64,000 nt of DNA. Origin: Flectobacillus major DSM 103 (GTDB taxonomy: Bacteria; Bacteroidota; Bacteroidia; Cytophagales; Spirosomataceae). The notes beneath the pieces are model-generated. The model saw nothing but the letters and a program-made list of their open reading frames with translations. It was not told where the DNA came from and did not search any database. Both the position numbers and the translations under genes were made by a program. The DNA is taken from positions 1,533,001-1,597,000 of the forward strand of contig NZ_KE386491.1 in the NCBI RefSeq assembly GCF_000427405.1. Direction: 5' to 3'. Of this stretch, positions 25,006 to 32,809 are shown one piece after another (the first letter of the stretch is position 1; every line of letters starts with the position of its first letter).

Positions 25006-27966
25006 TTATTTATTTAATGGTATATCTACAATGATAATTGTTCCATTTCCATCATCATCAATCACCAAAGTTCCATTCAGAAAACGCACCCTCGATTCGA
25101 TATTATTCATACCTATACCTTTCTGATTAGTTAGGCTTTTATTAATGCCAACGCCATCGTCTTCTACTACAATTGTCAATAAAGTATCGGTAAATGAAAA
25201 CTGTACAATGGCATTGTGGGCTTGCGAATGCTTTTCGATATTGTTGAGCAACTCACAGACAATTCGGTAGGCAATAAGCTCATTGTCGTACTGTAGCCTT
25301 TTTTCGTTGCCATTTACCATAAACTGATACTTGATTTTGTGTTTACTCGACTCGTTGTGTCTCAAAATCAAGATTTCGGTAGCCTTAATTAAAGACGTTT
25401 GCTGGAAGTTGATAGAGGCCAAATTATGGGAAATATTACGCATATCTTCCGACACTTGATTGAGCATCTGTTCTATATCGGGAAGGTTGTATTGATGCGA
25501 AACAATATTCTTGATAGCTGCCAGAGAGTTTCCTATATCATCGTGTAAGTCTTGGGCAATTCGTTGTCGTTCAGACTCTTGTGTATTGATTATTGTTCGG
25601 TATCTTCGTCGTTGTTCTAATAGCTTGCTCCGAAAATAATATTTTGAGAGTAGATAAATGAAAAGGATTAGTACTAACAATACGCTTATTTTGAATAAAT
25701 ACGTTTGCCAAAAAGGAGGTGTTATCGTAATAGCCAATACCTTGGGCGGGGCATCGATACCTGCATAGTTGGTTGCATAAATTTTTAATTGATAATTGCC
25801 TGGTGGAAGTTGTGTATATCGAATACTATGTTGTGTTCCTAACTGTATTCGTTTTCTATCAAAACCTTCAAGCTGAACACTATACGAAATATCTCCTTCA
25901 CTAAAATAGTCAATTGCTACAAAATCAAAAGCTAAAGTATTTTCACTGTATTTCAAATCTAGTTGGGTTAATTCGCCAATAAAGGGTATAGATTGAGCGG
26001 GCTTGTTATTAATAGAAAGTTGTGTGATATAGGTATTAACGATGGTTGATACCGTTTGTTTAGGAAACAGAGGCTTAAAATAACTAAGGCCAGTTGTACT
26101 GCCAAAAAATAGCGTTCCATCTTGTGTTTTTAGGTAAGCATTGCTATTATATTCTTTAAGCAAATCTTGTTTTATTTTTGAAAAAACTTCTCGTTTTGGG
26201 TCAAACCGTACAATGCCTCGATTGGTACTGAGCCACAGATAACCATTTTCTTCCAAGATTCCATATACTACATTGCTTGATAAGCCTTGTTCTGTTCCCA
26301 AAGTAGTGATGATTTTTTTCTGCCCAATATCATATTTGAGAAGCCCCTGATTGGTACAAATCCAAAGAGAATTGCTGTTTGGCATACGATAAAAACTAAA
26401 GACATAACTTCCTTTTACAAGGTTGCTAACAACACTTGGTTTAGATAGCTTCATATCATAAATCACGATACCTTTTTCTTTCCAAGCGGTGTATAATAGC
26501 TGTTCTTTTTCATCCAAATACAAAGCCCCTGTTTGTGGTTGATTGTCGTCTGAAAAGGGCTTGAACGATTGGCCTTTAAAAACAAAAAGCCCAGATAAGG
26601 TGCTTAATATAAATGCGTTGTCTTTTAGTGGTAAAATCCCATTAATATAGTTGGCATCTTGGTATTTCTGTTTGTCTAAAGGATTAGAATATGATTGGAA
26701 GCGGTCGGTGATAGCGTTAAACATACAAAAGCCATACGCTGTAGCTACCCAGATAGCCCCCTTTTTGTCAACGATGATTTGACGAATACTGTTGTCGGGG
26801 AGGCCGTTGGCAATGGTATATTTTTTAAACTGACCTGTAGCACGATTATATCTCCGAACCCCATCGCTGATTGTTCCTATCCACAAATACCCTTGGTTAT
26901 CTTCGGCAAGCCCTCTGATAGCGTTTTGGTTGAGGTCGAGCATATCATTGGGGTTATCAATAAACGAGTGTACTTTGTAGGTTTGGGGCAAAATCACGTC
27001 GTTGCTAATAGGGTCTGAATTGACCCAAATAATTTGCTGATTATCTATCATGGCAAAAGCCGTTTCATTATTGGCTAGTGAGTTGGGGTCGTTAGGGATA
27101 TGAGTATAGCTTTTTTCAAAACGATTATTTGTTTGATTAAAAATCAAAAGCCCAAAATTACCCGCAATGGCAAGCTGTTGGTGGTTGGCACTTTCTTTGA
27201 TATTATAAATACTATAAGGTGTTTTTTGTGGAGGGAAATTGAATTTTGTGAGCCGCAAGGGAGACAATTGCATTTTGTACAAGGATGTATTTGTACCCAG
27301 CCAGATATTCCCTGTACTGTCGAGCTCAAAAGCCGTAATAGTTTGATGACTAATGAGGTTGTTATACAAAATAGACTTGTATTTGGGAGCGTATTGATAA
27401 AAAAGGAGTTGTCCATTAGAGAGCAACCAAATACCTTTTCTACGGGTATCATGGGCAATAAAGCTTAAAGAAAAGTGTTCTTGATTTTTGACATGAGGAA
27501 AAATATGTCTGAAGTATTTTTTCTGAAAATTATAGGCCATAATGCCTTGTAGGTCGTTGATATACCATACTTCATGGTCGTTGGCATAAAAGGCATTGGT
27601 AATACTCGATGTTGTAGCATAATAGCGTTCAAAACTATTTTTTTGGCGTACATATCGGTTGAGGCATTGACTTGTACCAATCCATAAATCCCCCTGAGAG
27701 TCTTCTACGATACCCCTAATAGCCCCCGAACCAATGGTTGTAGTATCGTTATTGGAATGTGTATAGCTAACAATCTGTGTACCATCGTAGCGATTAATAC
27801 CTTCTTCTGAGCTCATCCATACAAACCCTCGACTGTCTTTGAGCATATAATAGGCCGAGCCTTGGGTAAGGCCATCTTTGATGGTCAAATGCCGGATGTC
27901 TATCTGCCCTAAAAGTTGGAAGGAATATATGAGGAATATACTTATACCAATAAAAACTCGCATCAT
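25006..27966 (-). CDS. Beta-propeller / Y_Y_Y sensor histidine kinase (HisKA_3)
   Basis: A 986-residue membrane kinase. A signal peptide (to LLGQ, about 21) leads into about 14 Reg_prop repeats (GLTQGSAYYMLKDSRGFVWMSSEEGINRYDG; DSQGDLWIGTSQCLNRY; DNQGYLWIGTISDGVRRYN) forming twin propellers, then a Y_Y_Y domain (YSVQLEGFDRKR, LPPGNYQLKI), a TM helix (about 755-775) and a HisKA_3 domain with His808 in RIAQDLHDDIGNSLAAI, ending in HATPase (LLNNIEKHSQAHN; GVGINKSLTNQKGIGMNNIESRV). Unlike the hybrid systems of Bacteroides it has no receiver or AraC domain, so it needs the NarL-type regulator 31-76 bp downstream. The periplasmic domain usually senses oligosaccharides. Confidence 0.94.
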   Translation of the reverse strand: MMRVFIGISIFLIYSFQLLGQIDIRHLTIKDGLTQGSAYYMLKDSRGFVWMSSEEGINRYDGTQIVSYTHSNNDTTTIGSGAIRGIVEDSQGDLWIGTSQCLNRYVRQKNSFERYYATTSSITNAFYANDHEVWYINDLQGIMAYNFQKKYFRHIFPHVKNQEHFSLSFIAHDTRRKGIWLLSNGQLLFYQYAPKYKSILYNNLISHQTITAFELDSTGNIWLGTNTSLYKMQLSPLRLTKFNFPPQKTPYSIYNIKESANHQQLAIAGNFGLLIFNQTNNRFEKSYTHIPNDPNSLANNETAFAMIDNQQIIWVNSDPISNDVILPQTYKVHSFIDNPNDMLDLNQNAIRGLAEDNQGYLWIGTISDGVRRYNRATGQFKKYTIANGLPDNSIRQIIVDKKGAIWVATAYGFCMFNAITDRFQSYSNPLDKQKYQDANYINGILPLKDNAFILSTLSGLFVFKGQSFKPFSDDNQPQTGALYLDEKEQLLYTAWKEKGIVIYDMKLSKPSVVSNLVKGSYVFSFYRMPNSNSLWICTNQGLLKYDIGQKKIITTLGTEQGLSSNVVYGILEENGYLWLSTNRGIVRFDPKREVFSKIKQDLLKEYNSNAYLKTQDGTLFFGSTTGLSYFKPLFPKQTVSTIVNTYITQLSINNKPAQSIPFIGELTQLDLKYSENTLAFDFVAIDYFSEGDISYSVQLEGFDRKRIQLGTQHSIRYTQLPPGNYQLKIYATNYAGIDAPPKVLAITITPPFWQTYLFKISVLLVLILFIYLLSKYYFRSKLLEQRRRYRTIINTQESERQRIAQDLHDDIGNSLAAIKNIVSHQYNLPDIEQMLNQVSEDMRNISHNLASINFQQTSLIKATEILILRHNESSKHKIKYQFMVNGNEKRLQYDNELIAYRIVCELLNNIEKHSQAHNAIVQFSFTDTLLTIVVEDDGVGINKSLTNQKGIGMNNIESRVRFLNGTLVIDDDGNGTIIIVDIPLNK

Positions 27967-28168
27967 GGCAGATAAAAGGTTTTATACTTTTATTTTGTAA
28001 TGTTGTGGTGAATAATTACCGATAAGTTACTCAAAACAGCGAGCTATTTCAAGAATAAGGCTTTATTTTGAGTTTTGCTCAGTAATTAGCCTTAATATTA
28101 TTCATCTTTAGTCATTTTTTTTCGACTCAGGTGGTTTATTTATACAGGATTGAACCATAAAATAAGAA

Positions 28169-28999
28169 ATGAGTAAAGGCCCTATTTTCTTTTATCAACG
28201 CTTTTATTTTGATATAATGCTACCAGACGACATTACCCTACAAACCATCTTGTTACTTTCATGTTTTGCTTTTTGTGCAGGCTTTATCGACGCTATTGTT
28301 GGTGGTGGGGGCTTGATTCAACTACCTGCTTTGCTAATTTTTTTGCCACAATTTACAATTCCTACAATTATAGGAACACATAAACTGGCTTCGGTGTCGG
28401 GAACACTCGTGGCGGCATCGCAGTATATGCAAAAAGTAAAAATAGATTGGAAGGTGATATTGCCTGCTATATTGGTTACGGGTGTTTTTGCTTTGCTGGG
28501 TGCTAGGTTGGTTACTTCATTAGACAAGAATACCCTAAAGCCTATTATTTTGGTATTGTTGGTATTAGTATTTATTTATACCCTTATAAAAAAAGACATG
28601 GGTACCCACCATCAACCCAAATATGTCGGTAATATATTTCTGCTTGGCGTTCTTGCCACAGGAGCTGTCTTAGGATTTTATGATGGTTTTTTTGGGCCTG
28701 GTATGGGTAGTTTTTTGATTTTTGCTTTTGTGTCTATTTTTAGTTTAGATTTTTTGCATGCTTCTGCCTATGCCAAAATCCTTAATTGTGCGTCTAATGT
28801 GCCAGCTATTATCTTTTTTATGTCGTCGGGCGATGTGCTTTTTCAGGTAGCTATTCCTTTGGGAATTGCCAATATTTTAGGTTCAATTATTGGTACTCGT
28901 TTGGCTTTATTCAAAGGAAGTGCTTTTGTAAGGGTATTTTTTTTGATAGTTGTAATAGGTGTAATTATTCGTTTTGGTTATGATATTATAAAACTATAA
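28169..28999 (+). CDS. TauE/SafE-family permease
   Basis: A 276-residue polytopic protein with about eight helices. FCAGFIDAIVGGGGLIQLPALL, the repeat GFYDGFFGPGMGSFLIFAFV and the IGTHKLASVSGT motif are family signatures. Members export sulfite, sulfoacetate or other small anions; substrate here is unknown. Internal ATG 28217 (MLPDDITLQT) is an equally good start. It is isolated, with a terminator immediately downstream. Confidence 0.88.
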   Translation: MSKGPIFFYQRFYFDIMLPDDITLQTILLLSCFAFCAGFIDAIVGGGGLIQLPALLIFLPQFTIPTIIGTHKLASVSGTLVAASQYMQKVKIDWKVILPAILVTGVFALLGARLVTSLDKNTLKPIILVLLVLVFIYTLIKKDMGTHHQPKYVGNIFLLGVLATGAVLGFYDGFFGPGMGSFLIFAFVSIFSLDFLHASAYAKILNCASNVPAIIFFMSSGDVLFQVAIPLGIANILGSIIGTRLALFKGSAFVRVFFLIVVIGVIIRFGYDIIKL

Positions 29000-29004
29000 A
29001 TACG

Positions 29005-29041
29005 ATCTATTATAGGCAATTTGTTGTTGCTTATAATAGAT
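29005..29041. terminator. Bidirectional terminator between TauE/SafE and MFS genes
   Basis: ATCTATTATA-G-GCAA (29005-29019) pairs with TTGC-T-TATAATAGAT (29027-29041), with a 7-nt loop. It lies between the convergent ends at 28999 and 29066. The stem is AT-rich, so strength is uncertain. Confidence 0.6.
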
Positions 29042-29065
29042 TGTCCTCAAAACCACATAGCTGAA

Positions 29066-30226
29066 TTAGTTACGCATGGCAGTTAGGCCAGCAATAGGGC
29101 CAATGGCCAGCGGTAGGTATACCCAAGGGCTATGCCATTCTTTTAGGAGATATTGCGTAAAAAGGATACTCAAAATAGTTATACCAAAGCCAATACTATT
29201 GACAATAGTAAGTGCCGATGCCCGAGTTTCGGGAAGTGTATTTTGTGAAATTAATGTTGAGAACTGTGGCGAGTCGGCAACAACACTGATGCCCCAAATA
29301 AGCATAAATATCAGAAAAATACTACTTGGCAAAGCAAAAGCCCAAGGCGATACTACACAACAAATACCCGAAATCAAGAGACTGTAAAAAGCCAAGTGTT
29401 GACTTTTTATCCATTTTGATAATTCTGCTGTAACAATACAGCCCACTACGCCAGCCGCTATAATCATAAATGACCAAAACGGAATATTTAGCTTGCTATG
29501 ATGGGTATCTTGAAATGTCTGTAATATTACTGGGACAAAAGCCCAAAATGTATATAACTCAAACATGTGCCCAAAATAGCCCCAAGCGTATTTTCGGAAA
29601 TAGAGATTGGCAAAAGCACTTTGAATAGCCCTAGGTCTAAATCCACCAGATTTTTTACGATATGGGCCATCATTGATAAACATTCCTACAATAATGGCCC
29701 CAACACTTGCTAATACCGATGAGGCAATAATGCTATTTTGCCATGCCAAATGAAAAGATAAGGCCGTGAGTAAATGCCCAAACGACGTACCCAATACCAA
29801 TGCTCCAACCAAATAGCCCAATGCTCGGCCTAAGCCCTGATTGTACCAGTCGCTCATGATTTTCATGCCAACAGGATACACACCAGCCAAAAAAAATCCT
29901 ACCCCAAACCGAATTAATAATAAGGCTTCGTAAGAATGAGCCAGCAATAAAGTAAGCAAGTTTAATAAAGCCGCAATAAGGCCCGAAATCATAAATACTT
30001 TTACTGGCGAAAAACGGTCGCTTATCGTAAATAACGCATACAATAAAGTACCTATAACAAAGCCCAACTGAACAGCCGAGGTCATATTGCCAAGAAAATT
30101 ATCGACAACAGGGAGTTCTTGCTGAAGGTCTTTTAAAATAGCATTTACCGCAAACCAAAGCGATGTACCAGCAAACTGGGCAAACACTACAATGGGCATA
30201 ACTCTGCCCGATTTTTTTAAAGTCAT
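29066..30226 (-). CDS. MFS transporter downstream of a cyclase-family hydrolase
   Basis: A 386-residue, 12-helix major facilitator (VVFAQFAGTSLWFAVNAILKDLQ opening; LLYALFTISDRFSPVKVFMISG loop; GVGFFLAGVYPVGMKIMSDWYNQGLGRALG). It starts 32 bp after the cyclase gene ends, so the two form an operon and probably handle the same compound. The family branch resembles nitrate/cyanate-type or drug-type MFS; direction and substrate not readable. Confidence 0.85.
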   Translation of the reverse strand: MTLKKSGRVMPIVVFAQFAGTSLWFAVNAILKDLQQELPVVDNFLGNMTSAVQLGFVIGTLLYALFTISDRFSPVKVFMISGLIAALLNLLTLLLAHSYEALLLIRFGVGFFLAGVYPVGMKIMSDWYNQGLGRALGYLVGALVLGTSFGHLLTALSFHLAWQNSIIASSVLASVGAIIVGMFINDGPYRKKSGGFRPRAIQSAFANLYFRKYAWGYFGHMFELYTFWAFVPVILQTFQDTHHSKLNIPFWSFMIIAAGVVGCIVTAELSKWIKSQHLAFYSLLISGICCVVSPWAFALPSSIFLIFMLIWGISVVADSPQFSTLISQNTLPETRASALTIVNSIGFGITILSILFTQYLLKEWHSPWVYLPLAIGPIAGLTAMRN

Positions 30227-30258
30227 TTAATCAATAGCTAGTTGTGAGGGTTTATGTT

Positions 30259-30924
30259 TTACTCCGATTCGAGCAAAGCATAAGCCCTCACAGGAAATGT
30301 ACCCATCCCTTTTACTTTTGGAGGAGTGGCACAAAATTTAAAGGGAACTCCCTTAGGAATACCTCCTAGGTTACAAAGATGTTCTACAATTAAGATTTCA
30401 TTTTTGAGCAAAATACTATGTACAGGCCGTGATTTGCCCGAAATATCATCAATATTATGTGAGTCGATACCTACTAATTTTATGCCTTGTGTTACCAGAT
30501 ACTCGGCTGCATCGGCTGTCAAAAAGGGATTACCGCTATAGTAGTTATCGGTTTTCCAGTGGGTGTCCCAGCCTGTATATACCAACAAAGCCTTACCCTC
30601 AAGAGCTAACCCTTTAAAATACGAGGCATCAATACTGAGTTGCTGTTCAAAAGGAATATGTACTAGTACAGCCTCTATCATAGCGGTTTGTTCTACCAAT
30701 ATTTCCGACAAATCTTTACCCTCTTCATATCTATGAAAAGGTGTATCCAGATACGTTCCTGTATTAGAAACCATCTCTATTTTGCCCATTTGAAAAGACG
30801 TACCTTCTTCGTACCATTGTTGAGACTCTTCACGAGTCCAGAAATCGCAAATAACAGGGGCGGGGAGTCCTTTATAAGTAACTACACCTTCTTCGATAAC
30901 ATGACTTAAATCAATGAATTTCAT
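30259..30924 (-). CDS. Cyclase-family (kynurenine formamidase-like) metal hydrolase
   Basis: A 221-residue protein of the cyclase fold: FIDLSHVIEEGVVTYKGLP at the start, then SNTGTYLDTPFHRYEEGKDL, LVGIDSHNIDD and EHLCNLGGIP. In kynurenine formamidase and isatin hydrolase the metal motif is HxGTHxDAPxH; here it is NTGTYLDTPFH, so two of the histidines are Asn and Tyr while Asp and the last His remain. This variant exists among uncharacterised members, but ligand number or chemistry may differ. No kynurenine pathway genes are near. Operon with the MFS gene; function not assigned further. Confidence 0.82.
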   Translation of the reverse strand: MKFIDLSHVIEEGVVTYKGLPAPVICDFWTREESQQWYEEGTSFQMGKIEMVSNTGTYLDTPFHRYEEGKDLSEILVEQTAMIEAVLVHIPFEQQLSIDASYFKGLALEGKALLVYTGWDTHWKTDNYYSGNPFLTADAAEYLVTQGIKLVGIDSHNIDDISGKSRPVHSILLKNEILIVEHLCNLGGIPKGVPFKFCATPPKVKGMGTFPVRAYALLESE

Positions 30925-30964
30925 AAGCTATGAGGTTAATTGCTAAGTGAAATATATACACATT

Positions 30965-31219
30965 TTATTTGATAGAAGACTTTGCTTTTCGGGCTTTGAT
31001 AATTGAATAAATAGCAATAAAAACCCAAACGACATTGACCATTGCCGAAGGGTAGGCTTTATGGGCAAGGGTATTTACCACAAAGAAAATACCTCCCAAT
31101 AAATTGCTCCAGATATAAAGTGGGCTATCAGCTTTTAATTTTCCTTGCATATTAAAGGCATACGCTCCTACAATCAATACAGAGCCAATCCAGCCCAATA
31201 TTTCTATCAAAATTTCCAT
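30965..31219 (-). CDS. Small CBU_0592-like membrane protein
   Basis: An 84-residue, three-helix protein: LIEILGWIGSVLIVGAYAFNMQGKLKADS, LYIWSNLLGGIFFVVNTLAHKAYPSAMVNVVWVFIAIYSII. The pattern (LGWIGS..L..YA...G....S, NLLG....N...H.A.PS...N..W) fits the CBU_0592 family, related in shape to PQ-loop/SemiSWEET half-transporters. Function unknown. It lies 40 bp upstream of the cyclase gene in the same direction. Confidence 0.75.
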   Translation of the reverse strand: MEILIEILGWIGSVLIVGAYAFNMQGKLKADSPLYIWSNLLGGIFFVVNTLAHKAYPSAMVNVVWVFIAIYSIIKARKAKSSIK

Positions 31220-31286
31220 ATAGTTAAGTAATTGTACAAAATAAAAAATACCAAATTGTAATTGTTTGAATATTAGCTACAACAAA

Positions 31287-32027
31287 TTATACTTCCCGAA
31301 TCTTATAATAAGTTATACCAAAGTTGAGAATTTGGTTGTAAGGAATAAATAACTTGTCACAATGGATATTGTATTCATGGTGATGGTTCTTTTTTAGCAT
31401 ATTCGACAAAGCATCATTTTCTTTATTAATTACTTTGCGTTTTACTTTACCTAGTTCGATCAGTTCGCAATGTCCGTCTTTATTGAGCTGATAGTCAAGT
31501 AAAATGCCCGAATAAATAAAAAAATCATTATCAATTTTTACACAGACATTCATATACGACAAAATTTCGTCTGAATGTCGCCACGCATATTGTTTTCCCG
31601 AAAATACATAATGGAATGAATTATCATATTTCAAGGCCCGAAAGCGTTCGTCTAGTCCAAATCGCAATACAATTCTTTGCAAACCCTTTCCCAACACAAA
31701 GCTAAGGGTAAGCAAGACCATATTATAAAGAAAAATATGCCATAGCTTGCCCTGAATTTGGCCTAAAACAGAAGGACTTGGAGCACTCAATAAGCTAGCA
31801 ATAAGCTTGAAATCAACCATTAAAGTTGGGTGAAAGTGATTGACGAGCAGAATAGCGATACACTGCATGGTCATGCCTACCCCCAAAGTGGTAGCAATTT
31901 CTGAAAAACTACTAGCTCTTAAATGATAATTGGAAAGGTGAAGGGGAAAATAGGCTCGTCGAAATAGCCCGCCAGGAAGAATAAAGAATAAAATAATGAG
32001 GGCTACTCCGTAGGTAATTCCAGACAT
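31287..32027 (-). CDS. Uncharacterised membrane protein with cytosolic C-terminal domain
   Basis: A 246-residue protein with hydrophobic segments at about 4-20, 46-64 and 95-113, followed by a soluble C-terminal half (about 125-246). The latter carries a small beta-rich stretch (YMNVCVKIDNDFFIYSGILLDYQLNKDGHCELIELGKV) that recalls SH3-like or DUF6338-type tails. I do not recognise a specific family with confidence. It is 14 bp downstream of the 74-residue gene, so the two are likely coupled. Confidence 0.65.
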   Translation of the reverse strand: MSGITYGVALIILFFILPGGLFRRAYFPLHLSNYHLRASSFSEIATTLGVGMTMQCIAILLVNHFHPTLMVDFKLIASLLSAPSPSVLGQIQGKLWHIFLYNMVLLTLSFVLGKGLQRIVLRFGLDERFRALKYDNSFHYVFSGKQYAWRHSDEILSYMNVCVKIDNDFFIYSGILLDYQLNKDGHCELIELGKVKRKVINKENDALSNMLKKNHHHEYNIHCDKLFIPYNQILNFGITYYKIREV

Positions 32028-32041
32028 ACAATAGGAATAAA

Positions 32042-32266
32042 TTAACTGGCCATATACATTTCAGAAACACGTTCTATCTTGAAAGAACCTTTTTTGCCAG
32101 TAATAGTAGTGGTACTTTCTCCGTGTTTTTCTTTGTCGATTGCCACTAACAGTTGTTCGGTCATGTTGGCATCCGAAAGAATCATTTTCGATTTTTTGCC
32201 ATAAACAGGAAAATCAGATTCTGTCGAGCCTAAAAGGAAAACCAAAATATTTTTAAGAATAGCCAT
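32042..32266 (-). CDS. Hypothetical 74-residue protein
   Basis: ATG 32266 gives MAILKNILVFLLGSTESDFPVYG and 74 residues. A longer frame upstream would overlap a putative promoter element (32321-32328). The N-terminal 14 residues are hydrophobic, and the rest is soluble with a basic strand-rich end (STTTITGKKGSFKIERVSEMYMAS). No family recognised. First gene of a possible minus-strand run to 29066. Confidence 0.6.
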   Translation of the reverse strand: MAILKNILVFLLGSTESDFPVYGKKSKMILSDANMTEQLLVAIDKEKHGESTTTITGKKGSFKIERVSEMYMAS

Positions 32267-32320
32267 ATCGTATTTATAATTTGATAATCTTAAAACCGAA
32301 TGAATGATATACTCGTTAAG

Positions 32321-32328
32321 CAAATTTA
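32321..32328 (-). promoter_or_regulatory. Putative -7 element for the minus-strand run starting at 32266
   Basis: On the minus strand this reads TAAATTTG (TAnnTTTG), 55 bp before ATG 32266. No TTG at -33. Confidence 0.4.
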
Positions 32329-32374
32329 CATACTGAGTACCGAATAAACTACTTTTTCGGAAAAATATTGTCAT

Positions 32375-32809
32375 CGACTCATCCAGCTCTAAGAATCATG
32401 TTTTTGTTAGATTACCATCAGTTTAAAACTATTATTGTTTAATTTTACTATGTATGTGCCTACAATAAAAGTGACGAATATAGCAATACTCCTGTTTTTT
32501 GAATAGCTAATAGTATAAATGCCTTTTGAGTGATACAATCACTTTATTGTTGCCAAATTGCTTTTGTATCAAACATACCAAAAGCTCAAAATCAGCTACT
32601 ATATTTTGCTAGATTCGATATAGTTATAACGTTGATTTTGATAAAAAAGTTTTGTAAGTGGAAGATTATCAGGTGTTTGGTAAAGAAAAAAGAACAATTG
32701 TACTTATGAGGTTGGGGTTCGGTATATTCAAACTAGGATAAACCCTTGTGGGGGCCATAAGCAAATTGTACATAATAGATTATAAAAAATTACTTATTAT
32801 AGCTACTCT
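32375..32809. other. Intergenic region before the SF1 helicase
   Basis: About 435 bp, AT-rich, no supportable frame and no complete TTG/TAnnTTTG pair. It probably holds the helicase promoter. Confidence 0.3.
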
